A stretch of 51,737 bases of DNA from Kosmotogaceae bacterium UBA1373 (lineage in GTDB: Bacteria > Thermotogota > Thermotogae > Petrotogales > Kosmotogaceae), in NCBI GenBank assembly GCA_002305955.1, contig DBRH01000066.1:1-51737 (forward strand). The letters run 5' to 3'. Shown one piece after another: positions 16,232-25,489 of the stretch. The notes under the pieces are model-generated. The model made no database searches. It worked only from the letters and a program-made list of their open reading frames with translations, and had not been told where the DNA came from. The stretch's first letter is position 1. The number at the start of each line of letters is the position of its first letter. The position numbers and the translations under genes were made by a program.

Positions 16232-18370
16232 CTACTTGAAGCGAAGGGTAATGATGTCGAAGCTGCCTCTGTTAATTGGTATATCACCGTCTTCTGAGGC
16301 CGTGTAGCCGGTTATCGCAAAACCATCGTCACACAGGGAAATCGCCATGGCGACATCGCCAAGAGTCCCTCCGTAACAATCGCTCCAGAGAATTTCCCCG
16401 GAACGGCTTACCTGGAAGACCCACATATCGCTGTAGGTAAGTCCCAACTTGTCCAGTTCTCCCTCGTGGAAACTTCCCAGCGTAACGTCGTCCGATTCAG
16501 TAAAACCTACCACTATGGCCCCTCCAGAGCCGGTAATGGCTATGTCGGTGAGATAATCGTTCGAGCGACCTCCGTAGATTTTCTTCCAGATTAATTCTCC
16601 ATCACCGTCGAGTTTTATTATGAATCCGTCGTAGTCTCCACTCTTCCTTTTGAAATCTCCGCTCTGCGAATTTGTTGAACCACACACGAAAATTTCGCCT
16701 GCTGGACCAATTTCGACGGCGGCCGGTGAGTCCTCTCCAATACCTCCAAAGACCTTCGTCCATAGAACTCCGCCACTGCAGTCAACTCTAAGAACGAGTA
16801 CCGAGGAATTCTCAATCTCGATCCCGTTGACTTTCAAGACTCTCGAAACGTTACCGTTTGAATCGCCGTCTTTAGAAGTAGTTTCAGCCGCTATCACTAT
16901 ATCTCCGTTTCCGGCTATAGCCATATCTATTGCCCGCTCATAGGAGCTACCTCCGTACTTCTTCTCCCAGACAGGTCTACCGTCAAGATCTAACTTGATA
17001 AGCAACACATCGCCGCGTGATATTTCCTCTGAACCGGCCGCTGTTCCGAGTACCAGGAAGCCGTCATCTGCCTTTGCCAGAGAAACCTCAGAGCTGACTG
17101 TTCGCCCGAGTTCGGTCTTCCACTTCACATTGGCAAACCTGTCGAGACTTACCAGCAACAAGTTCGAAGGCTCTTTGCTTGTGAAACCATTTCCTGTCGA
17201 GCTCCTGCCGGCTAGAAGGAAGCCACCGTCCTCTGTAGCTATTATGTCCGATATCTCGGTCCAGCCGAAATCCAGAAACTTCTGCCAGACTAAATAGCCA
17301 TTACTATCCAGTTTGACTACCCAGCCGCTTCTGAAGACATCTTCCTCCGACCTCCATTTTGGCAATTCGTGAGATTCCGTCCAGCCTGTCATAACGAAAG
17401 TGCTATCTGTAAGTGCTTTGAGTGAGTTAACCGAATCACGACCACTCCCGCCCAGAAGGCGCTTCCAGAAAATGGAGGGTATCTCTTTTGTAGAAAAACT
17501 CCACAGCGGGCCTTGAACCTCTCCACCCCTCCCGTCCCTCGCATGGATTCTCCAGAAGTATTCACGTCCTGCCTCCAGAAAGGAAATTGTCCACTCATTT
17601 TCCTCTATATTCTTTGCAAGAAGCTCCAGCTCACCTTTCTCCCCGAAATAGACATCGTAAAAAAGGTCGTCGCCATCGGGATCTTCAGCGCTCCAGAGGA
17701 GTGTGACTTCTCTAAAAAAATCAACGGTTCCATCGGCAGGAAAGGGGTTTGCCGGCTCTCCGGGCCAGTTATTTACATCTATGACTATCACGGAGAATGT
17801 TGTGCACTGCCACTCCCCCCGTCCATCCATCGCCTTTATTGTGACACGGTGTGCGGTTGGCGCTTCTGTGGATCCAGGGAGATACGAATACACCCCTTCA
17901 TCTATACTGCCAACTCCGCTCACTAGTTCGTAGGTGACATCGCTGGAGTCGGCTGAAGTGAAATCGGGAAGATTTATCATCAAAGTTTCACCCTCGTAAA
18001 CTTTCCGGTTGCCGATCTCTATAGAGGGAGCCTTTGGATCATTTAAGATCTCTATGTTCAGTGTGATAACTGCTTCGCTCTTTCCAGCCTCCACCACTAT
18101 CTCAACCACATCCTCGCAATCTTCCAGTCCCCTGGGAGAAACTGTATAGATACTTCCCTCTATCTTTCCACTGCCCTTGATGATCTTGAAATTGACAGGT
18201 CCGTTTGGGCCGGAGATAAAATCTGACAGGTTTACTCTCAGCTCTTCTCCTATCTTCACACTCAGCGAAGGCGTATCCAGAACCTTAATCTCGGTCTTTT
18301 CTTTCAGAGCAAAGGTTATTACCACCATCGATGTGATCGCTACCAGGCCTATGAGAAAAAGCCTTCGCAT
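16232..18370 (-). CDS. large exported Ig-like / beta-propeller protein
   Basis: This is a 712-residue protein. An N-terminal hydrophobic segment (FLIGLVAITSMVVITFAL) serves as signal or anchor. Two Ig/cadherin-like modules follow (about 30-200), then a fibronectin-like module with SAEDPDGDDLFYDVYFG and REYFWRIHARDG. The last ~400 residues are a repeat series of the type GGSGRDSVNSL...FVMTGWT, GGSSYERAIDMAIAG and GGRSNDYLTDIAIT, each resembling a propeller blade that reports on 'GG..D' and 'GYT'. It is four bases downstream of the WD40 gene and probably co-transcribed. No enzyme motif is visible; an extracytoplasmic binding or structural role is inferred. Confidence 0.7.
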   Translation of the reverse strand: MRRLFLIGLVAITSMVVITFALKEKTEIKVLDTPSLSVKIGEELRVNLSDFISGPNGPVNFKIIKGSGKIEGSIYTVSPRGLEDCEDVVEIVVEAGKSEAVITLNIEILNDPKAPSIEIGNRKVYEGETLMINLPDFTSADSSDVTYELVSGVGSIDEGVYSYLPGSTEAPTAHRVTIKAMDGRGEWQCTTFSVIVIDVNNWPGEPANPFPADGTVDFFREVTLLWSAEDPDGDDLFYDVYFGEKGELELLAKNIEENEWTISFLEAGREYFWRIHARDGRGGEVQGPLWSFSTKEIPSIFWKRLLGGSGRDSVNSLKALTDSTFVMTGWTESHELPKWRSEEDVFRSGWVVKLDSNGYLVWQKFLDFGWTEISDIIATEDGGFLLAGRSSTGNGFTSKEPSNLLLVSLDRFANVKWKTELGRTVSSEVSLAKADDGFLVLGTAAGSEEISRGDVLLIKLDLDGRPVWEKKYGGSSYERAIDMAIAGNGDIVIAAETTSKDGDSNGNVSRVLKVNGIEIENSSVLVLRVDCSGGVLWTKVFGGIGEDSPAAVEIGPAGEIFVCGSTNSQSGDFKRKSGDYDGFIIKLDGDGELIWKKIYGGRSNDYLTDIAITGSGGAIVVGFTESDDVTLGSFHEGELDKLGLTYSDMWVFQVSRSGEILWSDCYGGTLGDVAMAISLCDDGFAITGYTASEDGDIPINRGSFDIITLRFK

Positions 18371-18374
18371 AGTC

Positions 18375-20627
18375 TCACATCAGCCTTACTTTTCGCTTCT
18401 TCTTTCTAGTGAAAAAAGGTCTGAATATAAGTAAAAGAAGGATGACTACCGTGGCAACTGCAACCGACACCAGTAACCAGTTGGTTTTTTTCTCGCCTTT
18501 TGCCGGAGCTGCCAGCCTTATGGTTTTTTCGGAAGTGTTGCCTTCGAGATCTCTGGCAACGACTCTGTATTCGCCATAATCTCCCACAATAACGAACATT
18601 TCTTTTTCTTTGAGGTCCACCGGATATATCTTTTCAGAAACTTCTACTTCAATTACCTTTATATCGTCGCTTACTTTAAAGCTCAGCATCTTTTCCTTAT
18701 CGGCCTCAGCGTATTGTACATCTTCGCCCACTATAACGGGGCTCTCGGTGGTAATCTTCGTATCAGTCAGTATATCTTTCTCGACCCAGCCGTATTCCCT
18801 AACGAAGAAGGAACTTTCACCCTCGGCCGTAACGGTTACCTCCTGGCCGCGTCTGAGACTTCCGTGATCTCTTTCCACCCAGAAGATTTTTGCACTTGCA
18901 ATCAGTGAAAGGGTCACTTCGATTTCATTTCCCTCGTTATCTATAGCCGTTACATGGTACTCACCGGTGCCACCGACCTTGATTCTCATACTCTCGTGTG
19001 GGGAGTTTACAGACACCTCTTCGCGTTTCTCGTCAGGTCCAATAACGATCACCGTTTCAACCTCATCGTTGTCGGTCACAACGAATTCAAGGTACTTTTC
19101 CTGGCCGATCTTAACCTGTTGCGATATTTGCCCTATTACCTGGGGAGGTTCTATATCCGGTGCGCTATCGGAAAAAAAACCCCGCGAAAGCCATTCACCG
19201 TTAACCAGAAGATCCGTAGCATTACGATCGCTCACGACCACCCGATCGCCCCGCCTGTACGGTCCGATGTTACCGACCACATACATCCTGGTCTCTTCAA
19301 ACTGAACTTCCAATATCTTTTCATCGAAATTCCCTGTTGAATCGAAGGCTTTGACGGTTAATACACCGGCCGAAGTTGTCTTGAAGGTCACTTCGCCCGA
19401 CTCTCCAACAGGAACTTCCTCATCGTTCACGGTGACTTTCACAACGGGCTGTGAAACAACGAAAGTCAAGTCGGTATCGTATATTGTAATTGATTGTGGA
19501 GATTGAATGTATATCCTCGGGAGTTTGTCCAGCTGGAGCAATAGACTGGGAAGCTCCGTTCCCTGCTGATCAGGCCGCTTTCCAGAAGAGGTTTTGACAC
19601 GCGAAGCACCTTTACTCGAAGCAACCCAGTTACCATCGCTGTTGTAGGAGAAGTATTCCCCGTCGCCGAAACCTATCAAGGTACCGAGAGCAGCGCCTTT
19701 ATCAACATCCCATATCTTCACAGCACCGTCACTTGAACCGGAATAAATAACGCTAGAATCGCTCGATAGAATTATCGAAGAAACGTCCCAGGAATGGCCT
19801 GTTATCATTTTTACAAGAGAGCCTGACGGTAGAGAAAGTATCTTCACTGTTCTATCGCAGGAAGAAGTGAACATTAAATCATCTCTTATGATTATCGCCG
19901 TTACTTCCGCGTTGTGAGCCTTCACTATTCTCAATGCCGACCATGTTTTTACATCATAGAACTTCAGAGGTCCGTCTCTGGAGCCAACTATCAGAATGCT
20001 CCTCTCCTCATCCATCGTGACGGACGAGAGAGCTCCGATTTCGGCCTTAATCATCTTCACCTGTTGACCTGTAGAAGTATCCCAAATTCTCAATGTACCA
20101 TCATCAGACACAGAATATAAGCGGTTCTGTTCCGGCCAGTGGACTATCGAGTTGACCGGTCCAGAGTGGCCTCTCAACGATCTTATGAAGGCCAGTTCAG
20201 ATAGCGACCACACCTTGACTGTTCCGTCGGAACCGGCCGAATAAAGAGTCTTACCGTCCTTCGAGACCAGCAAATAATTCACTGAACTCGTATGACTGCT
20301 CAGCGATTTTAAAGGTTTACCGGTCTCCATCTCCCAGACTCTTATCATACCATCATCGTATCCAGCTATACCAAGCCTTCCGTCTGGCGAGACTGTAACC
20401 GAAGTCACCCAGGAGCTGTGGAATAATAGGTTCATGACTAGCTTTCCATCCAGTAAGTTCCAGACCTTCACCGTGTTATCTATATAGCCGGCCACAAGAT
20501 TCTTTCCATCGGGTGTTAGTGCGATGCAGTTTATGCTGAAAGCCGTCTCGTCGGGAATGTACTCCACTGAAAAAAAGGTAGTCCAAATGAAAAAAACGAA
20601 CAAAACAACAAGTAATAATCTTCTCAA
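18375..20627 (-). CDS. exported, membrane-anchored seven-bladed WD40 propeller protein
   Basis: The start is placed at TTG 20627 because AAGGTGA sits seven bases upstream; a GTG at 20654 lacks such a site. The order is an N-terminal signal segment (RRLLLVVLFVFFIWTTFF), seven WD40 repeats (each with GH/DGT..W-type signatures, e.g. DNTVKVWNLLDG, DGTVKVWSLS, DGAVKIWDVD), a long region of repeated Ig-like modules, and a C-terminal membrane helix (WLLVSVAVATVVILLLLIF) with a basic tail. The propeller should therefore face outside the inner membrane, which is unusual for WD40 proteins. A -10-like ATTATA complement at 20683-20688 could be its promoter. Confidence 0.75.
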   Translation of the reverse strand: MRRLLLVVLFVFFIWTTFFSVEYIPDETAFSINCIALTPDGKNLVAGYIDNTVKVWNLLDGKLVMNLLFHSSWVTSVTVSPDGRLGIAGYDDGMIRVWEMETGKPLKSLSSHTSSVNYLLVSKDGKTLYSAGSDGTVKVWSLSELAFIRSLRGHSGPVNSIVHWPEQNRLYSVSDDGTLRIWDTSTGQQVKMIKAEIGALSSVTMDEERSILIVGSRDGPLKFYDVKTWSALRIVKAHNAEVTAIIIRDDLMFTSSCDRTVKILSLPSGSLVKMITGHSWDVSSIILSSDSSVIYSGSSDGAVKIWDVDKGAALGTLIGFGDGEYFSYNSDGNWVASSKGASRVKTSSGKRPDQQGTELPSLLLQLDKLPRIYIQSPQSITIYDTDLTFVVSQPVVKVTVNDEEVPVGESGEVTFKTTSAGVLTVKAFDSTGNFDEKILEVQFEETRMYVVGNIGPYRRGDRVVVSDRNATDLLVNGEWLSRGFFSDSAPDIEPPQVIGQISQQVKIGQEKYLEFVVTDNDEVETVIVIGPDEKREEVSVNSPHESMRIKVGGTGEYHVTAIDNEGNEIEVTLSLIASAKIFWVERDHGSLRRGQEVTVTAEGESSFFVREYGWVEKDILTDTKITTESPVIVGEDVQYAEADKEKMLSFKVSDDIKVIEVEVSEKIYPVDLKEKEMFVIVGDYGEYRVVARDLEGNTSEKTIRLAAPAKGEKKTNWLLVSVAVATVVILLLLIFRPFFTRKKKRKVRLM

Positions 20628-20695
20628 CTCTATCACCTTAGCAGGAATATTCACTCAATTCTATCATCTGATGATGCCCTGCATTATACAACCTG

Positions 20696-21049
20696 TCAAT
20701 CGAGAAACTTCTGAATCTCCACTCTGTGACCATCGGGATCTTTGAGAAAAAAGTGATATATTCCGAATCTCTCGTTTACGGAAGGTTTGTTCGGCGACAT
20801 TTCCAGTCTGAGGGCTTTTTCGTAAAAATCATCTACGAACTCCGTGAGAAAAGTCACTATTGGCGAGAACATACCCGCCTCGACTGGAAGGTGTTCACAA
20901 AAGCCTATCATACCTCCGGATGGTACTGAGTAAATTCTACAACTTCCCTGATCCTTGAACAGCTCCAGACCCAGAAAGTCTCTATAAAATTCGTTAATCT
21001 TTTCCAGAGAGTGACAACCGAGAAAGAATATCGACCCATCAATTTTCAT
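20696..21049 (-). CDS. VOC (glyoxalase/dioxygenase) superfamily protein
   Basis: This 117-residue protein has a single beta-alpha-beta-beta-beta pairing: FFLGCHSLEKINEFYRDFLG at the start and GIYHFFLKDPDGHRVEIQKF at the end. The HFFLKDPDGHRVEI ending is the common metal-ligand signature of VOC proteins (His and Glu). Likely roles are metal-dependent isomerase, dioxygenase or resistance protein, but the substrate cannot be told. It lies 68 bases upstream of the WD40 gene on the same strand. Confidence 0.8.
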   Translation of the reverse strand: MKIDGSIFFLGCHSLEKINEFYRDFLGLELFKDQGSCRIYSVPSGGMIGFCEHLPVEAGMFSPIVTFLTEFVDDFYEKALRLEMSPNKPSVNERFGIYHFFLKDPDGHRVEIQKFLD

Positions 21050-21074
21050 AAAATCACATTCCTTTCTATACAGT

Positions 21075-21102
21075 AAAGGTCCGATCTATGATCGGACCTT
21101 TT
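21075..21102. repeat. perfect inverted repeat (terminator-like hairpin) between divergent genes
   Basis: AAAGGTCCGATC-TATG-ATCGGACCTTTT folds into a nearly perfect 12-base stem with T residues on the plus side. It lies upstream of both flanking genes, so it does not close a visible transcript. It may end a short untranslated RNA, block read-through or act as an operator. Confidence 0.6.
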
Positions 21103-21707
21103 CCGGTTGATAATTCACACTTAATACAGAATTACTATGAGGAGAAGTCGCACTTAAAAGGGTGTTGGTGTGCTTTGTTCTAGCTTTTCCGGGTTTCCTG
21201 TTCTGCATTTTCGGTCTCTATTTGGTTTTTCAATATTTCAGACAATACGGGAGAGGCTAAAGTTCATGGTATTATGTACCAATTTTATTGCTTTTGAATT
21301 GCATAAATATTTACATATACTAGGGAACATCAGGAACAATTCGTCGTGCCTTGGATAGAGGAAGAACAGAGTTAAGAGGTATAAAGAGTTGAAAGATTGA
21401 GATTCCCTTTAGAATGCCAGTACAGGAACATTTCAGGGCAGAGAGTAGGAGACGGCGGCGTAGGAGTACCTTAGATGACAATCCCTTCTCAACATGCCGT
21501 CCGTGATCCGGCATCATGATATTTGCTATGGGGGATTAATCTGCACAATCAGACTGGTCACAGCAGGTTACTGGCCTCTGCCTTGAAATGCATAAGTTGA
21601 GATCCATGGGGTAATTGTATAAATGTATTGTCATATTAAAAAACAGCTAAAGAAGAGTTTTACAGTTATAAACGGTCGTAGATGGTTATAGAAAGCTCTA
21701 GTAGTCT
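21103..21707. other. gene-poor region with one possible 30-aa membrane ORF
   Basis: No normal gene is supported here. At 21168-21260 (plus) a GTG preceded by AAAAGGG opens a 30-residue frame reading CFVLAFPGFLFCIFGLYLVF and ending in RQYGRG, which would be a single membrane helix with a basic end. A nearby 62-codon frame beginning at 21170 in another phase shows no domain. The GC-richer part at about 21420-21530 (GGAGACGGCGGCG, then GCCGTCCGTGATCCGGC) differs from its AT-rich surroundings and may be a decayed repeat or mobile element. Nothing recognisable remains. Confidence 0.35.
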
Positions 21708-21736
21708 TTGGAATGGTGTTGACTAATACATATAAT
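21708..21736 (+). promoter_or_regulatory. promoter of the Opp-type transporter operon
   Basis: TTGGAA (21708-21713), a 17-base spacer and TATAAT (21731-21736) lie 35 bases before the start codon of the binding-protein gene. This is a strong sigma-70 match. Confidence 0.8.
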
Positions 21737-21771
21737 CTTGTTCGAATCAACCTGTAAAGGGGGGAAGATTT

Positions 21772-23421
21772 ATGAAAAAGGTCTTTGTAATTCTTTTAAT
21801 CACTTCACTGTTGTTATCCGTAACAGCATTTGCAGCCGATATCAAGAGGGGAGGCACCCTCAGAATGACCTCGATAAAGCAGGGGATTCTGATCGAGAAC
21901 TTCAACCCCTTCTCGCCAAACACCAATGAGATGGCTATTGGTGGTTTCTACGAGACTCTAATCTATTTCAACTCGATGACTGGAAGGATCATGAATTGGC
22001 TTGCAGAAAGCTATGAGTGGTCCGACGATCTTCTCGAGCTGACGTTCAACCTTAGAGAAGGCGTCTTGTGGAACGACGGGGCACCCTTCACCGAGGAGGA
22101 TGTCCTGTTCACAATCGGACTAGGGAAAGACAACAGAGCGTTAGATGTCGCAAGTCTATGGTCGACGGGAGTTACCGGGGTAAGATCGGACAAGCCTATG
22201 ACTGTAACCTTCACGTTCTCAGATGTGAACACGACGATCATCCAGAGATTCTCCAGTGTCTTCATAGTTCCCGAGCATATCTGGTCTAAAGTCGATGACC
22301 CTCTGACCTGGATAGGAGAAGGAATCCCCGTGAGTACTGGACCGTTCATTCTGAAGGAAGGCTCCTTTAGCGAACAGTCATTCAGTGTGGTTAGAAATCC
22401 AAATTACTGGCAGATTGGCGAAGATGGCAAACCTCTTCCTTACATAGACGAAGTTCTGACACTAACCACTACCAACGAGCAGGTTCCTCTCAGACTTGCC
22501 AGAGGTGAATTCGACTGGGCAGGCTACTTCGTTGCCAATATCGATGAGGTATTCGTCAAGGCCGACCCCGAACACTTCAAATACTGGCTTCCTGAAGGAA
22601 ACCTAGTCTTCTTGAACCTCAACAATCTCAAGTGGCCCTTCGACAGCTACAACTTGAGGGCAGCTATAGCCTCGGCGATAGACCCGTTCGAGATAACCAG
22701 GATAATGGCCAGTGGAGCAGTCCCCGCCTCTCCAGCCGGCGTAAAGGCTAGTTACCTTAGACTGGCCGAGAACGGTCTCAGTGAATATGGTATAGAATTC
22801 GATCCCGATTACGCAAGGTATCTAATTGAAAGGGAAGGTTACAAGCTTAGCAGGAGCGGGATCTATGAAAAGGACGGTAAGGCTCTCTCTCTGAATCTCT
22901 ATGTGCCGACGGGGTGGACCGACTGGATAATGGGAGCTGAAGAAGTTGCAAGGCAACTGAAAGAGGTGGGAATCGAGGTTATCGTTACTCTCGCCGCCTG
23001 GCCTTCCCCTTACCAGGACATGATCTTCAACGGAAACTACGAGATGCTTTTTGGGATCTCCGTCACTGGAACAAGCCCCTATTACCAGTTCGACAACTGG
23101 GTGCATTCCAAGCACTGGGCACCTATAGGAGAGAGGACCAAGAATTACTATGGAATGCGCTACAAGAACGACAGGATAGATGAACTCCTCGACAGCTACA
23201 GGAAACTGACGGATCCTCAGGCCCAGGATGAGGTAATGGAAGAGGTTATAGCCATCTTCCTGAGAGATCTTCCTTCCGTACCCATGTTCTTCAATCCGGT
23301 ATGGTTCGAGTACAGCACCAGGAATTTCGTTGGCTGGCCGAGCGCAGAAAATCCATACGCAGAGCCGAGACCTACCGGGATGGATAAGATGCCGGTATTG
23401 CTTTCTGTACACCTTAGGTAG
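21772..23421 (+). CDS. ABC importer substrate-binding protein, family 5 (oligopeptide/oligosaccharide type)
   Basis: This 549-residue protein has a signal peptide (KKVFVILLITSLLLSVTAFA, probable cleavage AFA-AD) and no lipobox cysteine. Typical SBP_bac_5 segments are RGGTLRMTS, LAESYEWSDDLLELTFNLRE, WNDGAPFTEEDVLFTI and STGPFILKE. In Thermotogota many such proteins bind beta-linked oligosaccharides rather than peptides. The tryptophan-rich GWTDWIMG and AAWPSPYQD region would fit a sugar pocket, but this is inference. AAGGGGGGAAG precedes the ATG. A strong hairpin separates it from the permease genes. Confidence 0.9.
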   Translation: MKKVFVILLITSLLLSVTAFAADIKRGGTLRMTSIKQGILIENFNPFSPNTNEMAIGGFYETLIYFNSMTGRIMNWLAESYEWSDDLLELTFNLREGVLWNDGAPFTEEDVLFTIGLGKDNRALDVASLWSTGVTGVRSDKPMTVTFTFSDVNTTIIQRFSSVFIVPEHIWSKVDDPLTWIGEGIPVSTGPFILKEGSFSEQSFSVVRNPNYWQIGEDGKPLPYIDEVLTLTTTNEQVPLRLARGEFDWAGYFVANIDEVFVKADPEHFKYWLPEGNLVFLNLNNLKWPFDSYNLRAAIASAIDPFEITRIMASGAVPASPAGVKASYLRLAENGLSEYGIEFDPDYARYLIEREGYKLSRSGIYEKDGKALSLNLYVPTGWTDWIMGAEEVARQLKEVGIEVIVTLAAWPSPYQDMIFNGNYEMLFGISVTGTSPYYQFDNWVHSKHWAPIGERTKNYYGMRYKNDRIDELLDSYRKLTDPQAQDEVMEEVIAIFLRDLPSVPMFFNPVWFEYSTRNFVGWPSAENPYAEPRPTGMDKMPVLLSVHLR

Positions 23422-23433
23422 TTTTTCGCGTGG

Positions 23434-23459
23434 CCTCGCGGGCAACTGAGCCCGCGAGG
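23434..23459 (+). terminator. intercistronic hairpin after the binding-protein gene
   Basis: CCTCGCGGGC (23434-23443) and GCCCGCGAGG (23450-23459) form a perfect 10-base stem with a 6-base loop, 13 bases past the stop. No T-run follows. It probably protects the upstream mRNA or partly attenuates, giving more binding protein than permease (inference). Confidence 0.7.
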
Positions 23460-23531
23460 TTCATCCTCATTCACGAGAGGGGGGTAAGGAAGGCCTGCTT
23501 TCCGTATAAGGAAGACGCTTTCTGAACAGCA

Positions 23532-24512
23532 TTGGCCTATTTCGCAAGAAAAATTGGATTGTTGTTATTCGCCCTTTTTGTTGCAGTTACTCTGAATTTC
23601 TTCATTCCGAGAATGATGCCCGGTGATCCTGCACAGGATTTGATTGACAAGATGCAGGGTATTCCGTTGGAATCGCTCGAAGCAATAAGGGCTGCCTTTG
23701 GCGTCGATTCTAACGATCCGTTGCTTGTCCAGTACGGAAAGTATCTTCTGAACCTCTTGAAGGGCGATCTGGGAATTTCTATCTCCAGATTCCCTACTCC
23801 AGTCTGGAGAGTCTTGCAGGTCGCCATTCCCTGGACTGTCGGACTTATGGGTACTGCAACGATCATCAGTTTCTTTCTGGGCACATTGATTGGAATAGGC
23901 GTTGCGTGGAAACGTAACACGAAGCTCGCTTCCTTCACTGTCGGGCTCTTCACTTTCGTGCGTTCCTTCCCGTATTTCTGGCTCGGGCTGCTGCTGATAT
24001 ACTTTCTGGCTTTCAGGCTTCCGATATTTCCCCTCGGAAATGCCTACACTCCCCAGCTTCAGAGAGGGACGATGGAATTCTTTTTCTCTGTTCTAAGACA
24101 CGCGATACTTCCTGCCTTGACAATCGTTATCTCTTCTATGGGGGCGTGGATATTGACCATGAGGAACAACATGATCAACGTGCTGGCCGAGGACTACATC
24201 ACCGTTGCCGAAGCCAAGGGCCTCCCGCTGAGAAGAATCAAGACTCTATACGCCGCAAAAAACGCCATTCTGCCATCTATAACTGGGTTTGCGATGTCTC
24301 TGGGATTTGTCGTTGGAGGCGGTTTGTTGACTGAAATGGTCTTCGCCTACCCGGGAGTAGGCTTGATGCTCTATCAGGCGGTTCAGAGCAAGGATTATCC
24401 GCTGATGCAGGCGATATTTCTTTTCATTTCAGCGGCCGTTCTCGTAGCGAATTTCATCGCGGATATCGCGATTCTGATTCTCGATCCCCGTGTTCGGGAC
24501 GGTGGCAAGTGA
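23532..24512 (+). CDS. Opp/Dpp-type ABC importer permease (DppB-like)
   Basis: This 326-residue permease opens with the family signature FVAVTLNFFIPRMMPGDP after a short amphipathic start. It has about six membrane helices. The cytoplasmic EAA loop reads AEDYITVAEAKGLPLRRI and contacts the ATPases. TTG 23532 is the first usable codon after an in-frame stop; the ribosome site is weak, so expression may depend on read-through from the binding-protein gene. The stop overlaps the next start. Confidence 0.92.
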   Translation: MAYFARKIGLLLFALFVAVTLNFFIPRMMPGDPAQDLIDKMQGIPLESLEAIRAAFGVDSNDPLLVQYGKYLLNLLKGDLGISISRFPTPVWRVLQVAIPWTVGLMGTATIISFFLGTLIGIGVAWKRNTKLASFTVGLFTFVRSFPYFWLGLLLIYFLAFRLPIFPLGNAYTPQLQRGTMEFFFSVLRHAILPALTIVISSMGAWILTMRNNMINVLAEDYITVAEAKGLPLRRIKTLYAAKNAILPSITGFAMSLGFVVGGGLLTEMVFAYPGVGLMLYQAVQSKDYPLMQAIFLFISAAVLVANFIADIAILILDPRVRDGGK

Positions 24513-25489
24513 TGTTAAAGGACACTTTTTCTCTCTTCATAGAGAACCGAAAGGCTTTGTTCGGGCTGATGATACTTGTCTTTTTCTCCGGAGTTGCGAT
24601 CTTTGCCCCATTGATCGCTCCTTATGATCCAAAGACGAACAAGGTCGATGTCCTGAGGATAGTGGAAGAGGAGATGGGTAGAACCACAACTGTTGAAAGG
24701 GAGCAGATCGATGAATTCACAGAACGAAGAGTCTACACTCAGTCGATCGCGACTACATATGAGAGAGTAACAACAAAACTCCCGCTAAATGCAAGGCCTT
24801 CCAGGCAACACTTGCTCGGTACGACGAAGGCCGGACAGGATCTTTTCTCTCAGATGGTCTACGGAACGAGAATCACGCTTGCCGTGGGTCTTGTAACCGG
24901 ACTGTTTACTACGATTCTTGCTCTAACACTTGCGCTTTTGGCCGGGTATTTCGGAGGCGTTGTTGACGACATCATCTCTCTGTTTACGAACGTCTTCCTT
25001 GTTATCCCGAGCCTCCCGTTGATGATAGTCATTGCAGCGTATATAACGGTCAGGGGAGTTATTCCAATCGTCCTTATACTAGGACTTACCAGCTGGCCAT
25101 GGTCTACGAGAATACTGCGTTCTCAGGTTGTGAGTCTTAGAAACAGAGATTTCGTAAGGGTGTCCAGAATTCTCGGCGAGAGGCCGCTATACATACTCTT
25201 CAGGGAGATACTGCCGAATATGATCTCGCTGGTAATGGCATCCTTCTTTACATCAACGATGGCGGCGATCATGGGAGAGGCTACCCTTGAGTTTTTGGGA
25301 CTGGGCAATGTCTCGATAGTGAGTTGGGGAACAATCTTATACTGGGCACAGAACAGCGGAGCTCTTCTGTCGGGTGCATGGTGGTGGTTCCTTCCTCCGG
25401 GTATCTGCATAGCCTTGATCGGGACTTCGTTTGCGCTCATGAACTTTGCCATCGACGAGATCTCAAATCCCAAGCTTAGAAAGAGATGA
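24512..25489 (+). CDS. Opp/Dpp-type ABC importer permease (DppC-like) with a long first loop
   Basis: This 325-residue second permease has a first helix at about 15-35, an EAA loop (RNRDFVRVSRILGERPLYIL) and the family start of the transport domain (HLLGTTKAGQDLFSQMVYG). Between helix one and that motif, residues ~41-96 form a charged loop (VEEEMGRTTTVEREQIDEF) roughly twice the usual length, probably extracytoplasmic. ATG 24512 overlaps the upstream stop. Confidence 0.92.
   Translation: MLKDTFSLFIENRKALFGLMILVFFSGVAIFAPLIAPYDPKTNKVDVLRIVEEEMGRTTTVEREQIDEFTERRVYTQSIATTYERVTTKLPLNARPSRQHLLGTTKAGQDLFSQMVYGTRITLAVGLVTGLFTTILALTLALLAGYFGGVVDDIISLFTNVFLVIPSLPLMIVIAAYITVRGVIPIVLILGLTSWPWSTRILRSQVVSLRNRDFVRVSRILGERPLYILFREILPNMISLVMASFFTSTMAAIMGEATLEFLGLGNVSIVSWGTILYWAQNSGALLSGAWWWFLPPGICIALIGTSFALMNFAIDEISNPKLRKR

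Noticed and set aside
18375..18420. KKKRKV at the end of the WD40 protein, identical to a nuclear localisation core
   Set aside because: In a bacterium this is simply the basic cytosolic tail after a membrane helix; the match is chance.
21170..21358. 62-codon plus-strand frame in the gene-poor region
   Set aside because: No ribosome site, no recognisable domain, AT-rich; it overlaps the better-supported short membrane frame.
22822..23445. 207-codon minus-strand frame opposite the binding-protein gene
   Set aside because: Shadow frame; the plus strand encodes an unmistakable binding protein over the same bases.
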